Assembly: GCF_001976145.1 (NCBI RefSeq)
Contig: NZ_MOXD01000001.1
Span: forward strand, 62,001 to 126,000
Origin: Serratia oryzae
Lineage (GTDB): Bacteria; Pseudomonadota; Gammaproteobacteria; Enterobacterales; Enterobacteriaceae
Length of the DNA: 64,000 nucleotides
Direction: 5' to 3'
Shown here piece after piece: positions 58,301-64,000 of the stretch. The first letter of the stretch is position 1. Each line of letters begins with the position of its first letter. Position numbers and translations under genes: made by a program. The notes under the pieces are model-generated. The model did no database searches and had not been told where the DNA came from. It saw only the letters and a list, made by a program, of their open reading frames with translations.

Positions 58301-60931
58301 TTAATCTCTGGGGATTGCCGTTCCCCAAGTACGCCAGCCTTTGGGTTCTTCTGCGTCGAGCAGGAAGTGTTTGTTCGGCGTTGCTTGTGGGGCCAGAGGG
58401 ATGCTTGGCGGCGTGGCGAAGGCAATTCCCCCGCGGATAAACTGTTGGAAAGTGCCGCTTTTGATCACACCACCGGTCAGGCCAAATTGCAGGTTATAAC
58501 CGGAAGCAAGCCAGAATACGCTGTTGCTACGCACCAGATGCTGGAATTTTTTACTGATACGCAGTGAAACATGCACTCGGTCAGACATTGCACCTAGATA
58601 GAATCCGGTGACCGTGCCTACTTCGATCCCGCGGAACAGCACCGGCGTGCCGATTTGCAGCGAACCGGTTTCCGCCGCATCCAAGATCACGCTTAAGCCA
58701 TCCAGATAGCGGGAGTCCGTAATGCTGGCCTCCTGCAGTTCGAAAGTACGCAATGTGCGGCCATTGCCCGGCTCAACGTTGATGTAGGGCTGCAGCAGGG
58801 TGTCGAGGTTATTCACCCCGGCGGCGGAGATCTCCGGTGAAACGATGGCAAAGCGGCTGCCAAGGCGGGCGAAGGTTTGCACATATTCAGGATACAGCAC
58901 CGCTTTTGCCAGCACTTCATTGCGTTCAGGCGCCAGCTTGAGTGATTCCACCTGGCCGATATCTATACCGAGGTAACGCAGCGGCATGCCGGGCGATAGC
59001 TTGCTGGCGTCGTAAGTGCGCAAGGTAATCTGGCTACCGACGGCGCGCGCGCTGGTTTCGGAGGCGTAGAGTACGCGTTTGGCACCTTTATCCAGCGTGA
59101 CGCCCTGTAGGTTGTCGAAACTGATGGCCCCTTTCAGAGCGCGGTTCAGCGGAGAGGCCTGCACGGTCAGGCCACTGCCGTTCAACTGTACTTTGGCTCC
59201 GCCTTCGGCCCAGAAAATGCTCTCGTTGGTCAGCAAGTTGCGGTATTCCGGGCTGATATAAACGTCGACTTCAAATTCGTTGGCCTTTGGCCGCACGTTA
59301 ACGATTTCACCTACCTGGAACTTACGGTACAGCACGACAGAACCGGTCTGTACGTCCGGCAGGCTGGCTGCGGCCAGCGTCAGGGTCGCTGCTGGCATGT
59401 TGCCGACGATCCCGGCTGCGGCCTTTTCAGCATTGCTGAACAGCGGATATTGCACTGCCGGTTCCCCTTTGCTGCCGGGGATAAGCTGCACGCCACCGTC
59501 GAGCCACTCCTGTGCGCTGGCGCCTAGCAGCTGTACACCATCTAGCCCGACTTTCACTTCTACGCGGCTATTTACCACAAACTTGCTGTCATGGTGCACC
59601 AGATGGCGATACTGTGCATCAATCGCGGCGCTAAAGGTTACGCCGTTATCGGTCAGCGTGCGGGTGAGGATTTGGCCAATTTTGATGCCGTGCACGATCA
59701 GCGGTTGCCCAGCGTCAATACCGTAACTCTGCGGGGCATTCAGCGTCACCGTCAGCACACCCGGCTGTTGCAGCAGGGTTTTATTGCTGTCGAGCACGGT
59801 GAAATGCTGCTGCGGCTCGCCTTCGCCCGGCACCAGTTCCAGCGTGGTGCCAGTCAATAACTGGCTTAAGCGGGCGTCGTTCAGGCTGATTTTCGGATTA
59901 CGCATTTCAATTCGGGTGCCGCTGCGCATCAAATCTACCACCGAAGGATCGAGGGTCAGTTCGCCGGTGACTGTGCTGTTTTGCTGTAGCGCCAGGCGAG
60001 TGAGGGTGCCGACCTGCAGCCCTTGATAAATGAGCGGCGTGCGGCCTTCGCTCAGATTACTGCCACTAGGCAGATCCAGCGTGATATTCACACCGCGCTG
60101 GCTGCGGGCCAGATCCGGGTATAAGGCGTAACTGTGGTCGGCCTCGGCCTGGCTGCCGTCAGGCGGTGAGTCAAAGGCGATCGCCCCGTTGACCAGCGCG
60201 GCCAGGCTTTCCATTTGCAGCGAAGCCCCAGCCAGGCTGACATCGCCCTTAAAACCGGAAACATTCCAGAAACGGCTGTTGTCTTTAACCAGCTTGGCAA
60301 AACGGCGATCGATCAGGACATCGATGATCACGCCCTGGTTACCTTCAGAAATGGTGTAGTCATAGACTTTGCCCACCGGAATTTTTCGGTAATAGACCAG
60401 TGAGCCCGTGTTCAGTGAGCCGAGATCGTCCGCACGCAGGTGGATCATCAATTCGCCGGTATTGAGACGGTATTTCGGTTGAGTATCCAGCGCGGTGAAG
60501 TGGGTTTGTGGCTTGCCACGGCCCGGCATCATGCCGATGTAGTTGCCGCCAACCAGCGCATCCAGGCCGGAAACCCCGGCCAACGAGGCTTTGGGCGTCA
60601 CCAGCCAAAATTGTGTGCCTTCGCGCAGGTAGTCTTCGAGATCGCTCTTGATGCTGGCCTCTACCACGATGCTGCGCAGATCCTGGCTCAGCGAAATGCT
60701 TTGCACGGTGCCTACATCGACCCCCTGATAACGCACAGGCGTACGGCCCGCAACGATGCCAGCCGCTGATTGGAAATCAATGGTGACGGTATTACCACGC
60801 TCCTGGAAATTGTTGTACACCAGCCAGCCGGCAATCAGCAGGGCGATAAACGGCATTAACCAGAATGGCGAAATACGGCGCTTGTTTTTGACCCGCGCCT
60901 CAATCGGCGTATTCGGCGTTTCCTGTTGCAT
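58301..60931 (-). CDS. letB: Intermembrane lipid transport protein LetB (seven MCE domains)
   Basis: Forms a long tunnel that spans the periplasm between inner and outer membranes for lipid transport. A single N-terminal transmembrane helix ([20 protein letters not shown]) is followed by seven MCE repeats, each with a start like [36 protein letters not shown] or [17 protein letters not shown] and pore-lining loops ([16 protein letters not shown]). 876 residues against 877 in E. coli. ATG 60931 was preferred over 60937 because it gives the E. coli-like start (MQQETPNT). It overlaps letA by 32 bp. Confidence 0.95.
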   Translation of the reverse strand: MQQETPNTPIEARVKNKRRISPFWLMPFIALLIAGWLVYNNFQERGNTVTIDFQSAAGIVAGRTPVRYQGVDVGTVQSISLSQDLRSIVVEASIKSDLEDYLREGTQFWLVTPKASLAGVSGLDALVGGNYIGMMPGRGKPQTHFTALDTQPKYRLNTGELMIHLRADDLGSLNTGSLVYYRKIPVGKVYDYTISEGNQGVIIDVLIDRRFAKLVKDNSRFWNVSGFKGDVSLAGASLQMESLAALVNGAIAFDSPPDGSQAEADHSYALYPDLARSQRGVNITLDLPSGSNLSEGRTPLIYQGLQVGTLTRLALQQNSTVTGELTLDPSVVDLMRSGTRIEMRNPKISLNDARLSQLLTGTTLELVPGEGEPQQHFTVLDSNKTLLQQPGVLTVTLNAPQSYGIDAGQPLIVHGIKIGQILTRTLTDNGVTFSAAIDAQYRHLVHHDSKFVVNSRVEVKVGLDGVQLLGASAQEWLDGGVQLIPGSKGEPAVQYPLFSNAEKAAAGIVGNMPAATLTLAAASLPDVQTGSVVLYRKFQVGEIVNVRPKANEFEVDVYISPEYRNLLTNESIFWAEGGAKVQLNGSGLTVQASPLNRALKGAISFDNLQGVTLDKGAKRVLYASETSARAVGSQITLRTYDASKLSPGMPLRYLGIDIGQVESLKLAPERNEVLAKAVLYPEYVQTFARLGSRFAIVSPEISAAGVNNLDTLLQPYINVEPGNGRTLRTFELQEASITDSRYLDGLSVILDAAETGSLQIGTPVLFRGIEVGTVTGFYLGAMSDRVHVSLRISKKFQHLVRSNSVFWLASGYNLQFGLTGGVIKSGTFQQFIRGGIAFATPPSIPLAPQATPNKHFLLDAEEPKGWRTWGTAIPRD

Positions 60932-62150
60932 GTGCATCCCAAATCAATCGGCTGTCCAGCCACTGTACGGCAAGGATAGTTAAAATGACCGCCGAACCAA
61001 AGTAAAAGGCTGCCGGCCCCATAGTGAAAGATAACAGTTGGTCACGATTAACCAGTGACATCATTAACGCAATAACAAACAGATCCAGCATCGACCAACG
61101 ACCAACCCAGGCTACCAGCCGCAGCAGGCGGATCCGCGTTTTCAGGCTGTGTGAGGTTTTTAAATGAATGCTGAATAATAGGGTGAGCAGTACCATGATC
61201 TTGGTAAAAGGCACCAGTACGCTGGCAATAAACACGATGGCCGCAATCGGCAGGTTGCCGGAAGTGGCCAGGGAGACGACGCCAGAGAAGATGGTGTCTT
61301 CCATACGCACGCCGTTGGCATAAACGATCGAGATCGGCAGCAGATTGGCCGGTATCAGTAAAATGATGGCGGCGATCAGCGCGGCCCAGGTTTTCTGCAG
61401 GCTATAGGGCTGACGGCGATACATGGGAATATGGCAGCGTGGGCAACGAGCGCGTTCATCCGGATAGCCGGTGAAATGGCACGACAAGCAGGCGTGCAGC
61501 ACTTCTGGTTTGCCTTCAGGCTGTTCCTGCGGGTAGTAACGATCCCACAGTTGTTCTAGGTTCAGGTGGATCAGCGTCAGAATGCTGAGCAGCGTCAGCG
61601 ATAAATAGGCAATTAACGCGCTGCCAGCCTGAACGTCGGCATACTCCCTGACCTTGATAGCCGCAACCGCCATGCCAATCAGATAAATATCCAGCATGAG
61701 CCACTCTTTCAGCCGCTCCAGCATCAGCAGCACCGGGCGCAGGTTCATGCCGAGCGCGTGGCCGAAACGCAGATACAGCAATGACAGGGTGAGTGTCAGC
61801 GGCGCACCCAGAGTGCAGAATGCCACCATACTGGCTGTGATCGGATCGCCCTGGCTGCTCATTTGCCAGATGCCTTCCAGCAGGCTGGCGTCGATACGCG
61901 TGCCCAGTAAACGGATACTGATTAGCGGTTCGGTAAAAGCGAATGGCATCAGGAGCAGCATGGCGATCGCCATGGCGGTCAAACGGGTCATTGACCAGTC
62001 GCGGCCAGGGATCGCTTTGGCATTGCAGCGTGGGCAGTAGGCAGCCTGATTTTTGCTCAACGACGGCAGCGTGAACAGCAGGTCGCATTCACCGCAGCGC
62101 TGATGGCGAGCTTTGGACAGGCGGCCAGTCATGGCATGTATCTTCATCAT
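60900..62150 (-). CDS. letA: Intermembrane lipid transport membrane protein LetA
   Basis: Inner-membrane partner of LetB (PqiA family). Two zinc-ribbon modules, [10 protein letters not shown]...CPRC (N-terminal) and [19 protein letters not shown] (middle), each precede a block of about four transmembrane helices ([40 protein letters not shown]). It aligns with E. coli YebS throughout. The start is uncertain: ATG 62150 gives 416 residues; an in-frame TTG at 62216 and an ATG further in are alternatives, and none has a good ribosome-binding site. Operon letA-letB. Confidence 0.93.
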   Translation of the reverse strand: MMKIHAMTGRLSKARHQRCGECDLLFTLPSLSKNQAAYCPRCNAKAIPGRDWSMTRLTAMAIAMLLLMPFAFTEPLISIRLLGTRIDASLLEGIWQMSSQGDPITASMVAFCTLGAPLTLTLSLLYLRFGHALGMNLRPVLLMLERLKEWLMLDIYLIGMAVAAIKVREYADVQAGSALIAYLSLTLLSILTLIHLNLEQLWDRYYPQEQPEGKPEVLHACLSCHFTGYPDERARCPRCHIPMYRRQPYSLQKTWAALIAAIILLIPANLLPISIVYANGVRMEDTIFSGVVSLATSGNLPIAAIVFIASVLVPFTKIMVLLTLLFSIHLKTSHSLKTRIRLLRLVAWVGRWSMLDLFVIALMMSLVNRDQLLSFTMGPAAFYFGSAVILTILAVQWLDSRLIWDAHATGNAEYAD

Positions 62151-62379
62151 CAAAAGGCGGCTCGGAAGCTTGCGGATAGACTCAGCGTCGCTGGTAAATA
62201 AACCTGGCTGATACAAAAGTGGCCAGTAAAGCCGGTTTTAAACGATCTCAGCGTGGCAAACATACCCTGTTGAGCAGGGTTTTGTGAAGCAACAGATGAT
62301 TAACCTTGTAGCTATAGGCATTTAATGCTTATTTTATTAGGGCTAAGCTTAGGCTCTCTGAACGTATGAACGGTTAATA

Positions 62380-62877
62380 ATGACTAAAGAACAATTCTAC
62401 GCGGAATTAAAACGCGATCTGGGTGCGCTGCTGGAAGGGGAAACTCATTTTATCGCCGCCTTATCCAATGCCAGTGCGTTACTTAATGAACGGCTGGATG
62501 ACGTGAATTGGGTCGGGTTTTACCTGATGGATGGTCAACAACTGGTGCTCGGCCCGTTCCAGGGCAAGATCGCCTGCGTACGTATTCCGGTGGGCAAAGG
62601 GGTCTGTGGCACGGCGGTGGCCGAAAACGCGGTGCAGCGTGTCGGCGACGTCCATGCGTTCCCTGGGCATATTGCCTGCGATGCGGCCAGCAATGCCGAA
62701 ATTGTGCTGCCGCTTGAAGTGAGTGGCCAGATCATCGGTGTTCTGGATATCGACAGCACAGTTTATCAACGCTTCGATGAACAGGACGAAATCGGCCTGA
62801 AAGCAGTGGTGGCGGGGCTTTGTGCGCAGTTGGCACAATGCAATTGTGCGAAATACGTCACTGTAGCGGCAAGTTGA
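62380..62877 (+). CDS. msrC: Free methionine-(R)-sulfoxide reductase
   Basis: GAF-domain reductase (YebR) that repairs free L-methionine-(R)-sulfoxide with thioredoxin. The catalytic cysteines are visible in IACVRIPVGKGVCGTAV and GHIACDAASNAEI, spaced as in E. coli fRMsr (Cys84, Cys94, Cys118). Length 165, the E. coli length. It is divergent from letA and precedes proQ by 95 bp. Confidence 0.95.
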   Translation: MTKEQFYAELKRDLGALLEGETHFIAALSNASALLNERLDDVNWVGFYLMDGQQLVLGPFQGKIACVRIPVGKGVCGTAVAENAVQRVGDVHAFPGHIACDAASNAEIVLPLEVSGQIIGVLDIDSTVYQRFDEQDEIGLKAVVAGLCAQLAQCNCAKYVTVAAS

Positions 62878-62972
62878 TCTACGGTTAACGTGGCATTTAG
62901 CGTTAGCGTCATTATAATGACGCCTGTTCATGCCTGCGGCTTGTTGGCAACCCGTTGTAATCAGGAAATTTC

Positions 62973-63683
62973 ATGGAAAATCAACCTAAGTTGAACTCTA
63001 GTAAAGAAGTCATTGCTTTTCTTGCCGAGCGTTTCCCGCTCTGCTTTAGTGCCGAAGGCGAAGCACGTCCGCTGAAAATCGGTATTTTTCAGGATCTGGT
63101 TGAGCGTGTGCAAGGGGAAGAAAACCTTAGCAAAACGCAGCTTCGTTCCGCCCTGCGCCTGTATACCTCAAGCTGGCGTTACCTGTACGGTGTTAAAGTT
63201 GGCGCCCAGCGCGTTGACCTTGACGGCAATCCGTGCGGTGAATTGGAGCAGCAGCATGTCGATCATGCTCGCCAACAGCTTGAAGAGGCCAAAGCACGCG
63301 TTCAGGCACAGCGTGCTGAGCAAAACGCCAAAAAACGTGAAGCCGCCGGTGAAACTGCTACCGCCGAACCTCGTCGTCCGCGTCCTGCCGGTAAAAAACC
63401 AGCGGCACGTCGCGAAGGTGGAGCAGCGCCAGAGAACCGCAAGCCGCACCCACAAACTCGCCCACAACCCGCTCGTGAACCTCGTCCAGTAAAAGAGGAA
63501 AGCCAGCCGCGTCATGTGCCTGTCACGGATATCTCTAAACTGCAAATTGGCCAGGAAATCAAAGTCAGAGCAGGGAAGAGTGCGATGGATGCCACCGTAC
63601 TTGAAATCGCTAAAGACGGCGTACGTGTGCAACTTTCTTCCGGTCTGGCGATGATTGTGCGCGCAGAACACTTGCAGTTCTGA
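62973..63683 (+). CDS. proQ: RNA chaperone ProQ
   Basis: Global RNA-binding protein that stabilises many small RNAs and mRNA 3' ends; it also affects ProP levels. The N-terminal FinO domain ([40 protein letters not shown]) is followed by a long basic linker rich in R, K, P and A (about residues 105-180) and a C-terminal Tudor-like domain ([20 protein letters not shown], ending VRAEHLQF). 236 residues, close to E. coli at 232. It is followed at 19 bp by prc. Confidence 0.96.
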   Translation: MENQPKLNSSKEVIAFLAERFPLCFSAEGEARPLKIGIFQDLVERVQGEENLSKTQLRSALRLYTSSWRYLYGVKVGAQRVDLDGNPCGELEQQHVDHARQQLEEAKARVQAQRAEQNAKKREAAGETATAEPRRPRPAGKKPAARREGGAAPENRKPHPQTRPQPAREPRPVKEESQPRHVPVTDISKLQIGQEIKVRAGKSAMDATVLEIAKDGVRVQLSSGLAMIVRAEHLQF

Positions 63684-63702
63684 TACGGAGACCAACCAAG
63701 GC

Positions 63703-64000
63703 ATGAACAAATTTGTCAGATTAACAGCAGCTGTGGCTCTGCTGTGGGCTGGGGTCAGTTTCGGAGCGGATACAGCCAACATCCGCATCGATCAACTGCC
63801 GCAGCTTGAGCAGGAACCGCAACATGCTACCGTGAGTGAGCGCGTGACTTCGCGCTTCACTCGCTCTCATTACCGTCAGTTTGCCCTTGACGCAGATTTT
63901 TCAGGCAAGATCTTCGATCGTTTCCTGAATATGCTGGATTACAGCCATAACGTTTTGCTGGCTTCCGATGTGGCGCAGTTTGCCGACAAGCGCAGCACGT
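63703..64000 (+). CDS. prc: Tail-specific protease Prc (Tsp), 5' part
   Basis: Periplasmic C-terminal-processing protease that acts on penicillin-binding protein 3 and on the Spr/MepS hydrolase with NlpI. Only the first 99 codons are in the window. They show a signal peptide (FVRLTAAVALLWAGVSFGA) and the start of the mature protein, with the family pattern QHATVSERVTSRFTRSHYRQ and LNMLDYSHNVLLASDVAQFA. The PDZ and catalytic parts lie beyond the end. ATG 63703 follows GGAGACCAACCAAGGC. Probably co-transcribed with proQ. Confidence 0.95.
   Translation, partial: MNKFVRLTAAVALLWAGVSFGADTANIRIDQLPQLEQEPQHATVSERVTSRFTRSHYRQFALDADFSGKIFDRFLNMLDYSHNVLLASDVAQFADKRST

Overview
The window reads as chromosome of an enterobacterium of the Serratia type. 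Most proteins match Escherichia coli K-12 orthologues residue for residue over long stretches (PtsG, Mfd, LolCDE, PhoPQ, PurB, Icd, LetAB, ProQ). The gene order follows the E. coli ptsG-to-icd block, but with a histidine-degradation cluster that uses HutF, a sucrose (csc) cluster and other differences typical of Serratia. The genus is an inference from recalled family knowledge, not from a database search. No rRNA, tRNA, CRISPR array or intact prophage was seen.

Layout. 1-7.9 kb: 3' end of ptsG, hinT, the ycfL-lpoB-thiK-nagZ cell-wall cluster, ycfP, ndh, ycfJ. 7.9-28.4 kb: mfd, lolCDE, nagK, cobB, pepT, roxA, phoQ-phoP, an added GNAT acetyltransferase gene, purB-hflD-mnmA, nudJ, rluE, icd. 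28.4-32.7 kb: an AT-rich, gene-poor accessory segment directly after icd, the locus where E. coli K-12 carries prophage e14. It holds a dead IS200-like transposase end, a diverged pair of ~230-bp repeats with a conserved branched hairpin, tiny ORFs and, most notably, two small-RNA candidates. 32.7-41.3 kb: the putrescine-utilisation genes puuB, puuC, puuR, puuD facing puuA, puuP, then yddG and an unknown gene. 41.7-48.8 kb: tsx, small unknown genes, hutG-hutI, hutC, hutF-hutD. 48.8-52.7 kb: cscR, cscA, cscB. 52.8-64 kb: pckA, several tiny genes, an ASCH-domain gene, yebV, rsmF, letB-letA, msrC, proQ and the start of prc.

Main discovery candidates. On the minus strand near 30.9 kb and 32.5 kb lie two independent short transcription units. 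Each carries a 15-16 nt block identical to the target-pairing core of the Hfq-dependent small RNA ArcZ, and each ends in a strong intrinsic terminator. They look like accessory ArcZ-like sRNAs that share a seed but not the rest of the sequence. Other points of interest are five phased PhoP half-sites between phoP and the added GNAT gene, a mobile-looking 123-bp element inserted in the lolE terminator in a way that leaves the terminator working, and several genes too small for routine annotation.

How the genes work together. lpoB, nagZ, ycfP and nagK touch peptidoglycan synthesis or recycling. lolCDE and letAB act in envelope lipid and lipoprotein transport. phoPQ senses envelope stress and Mg2+. 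The puu, hut and csc clusters are three locally regulated catabolic modules, each with its own repressor and visible operators, and each lacks at least one enzyme that must be encoded elsewhere or replaced (puuE; hutH and hutU; cscK).
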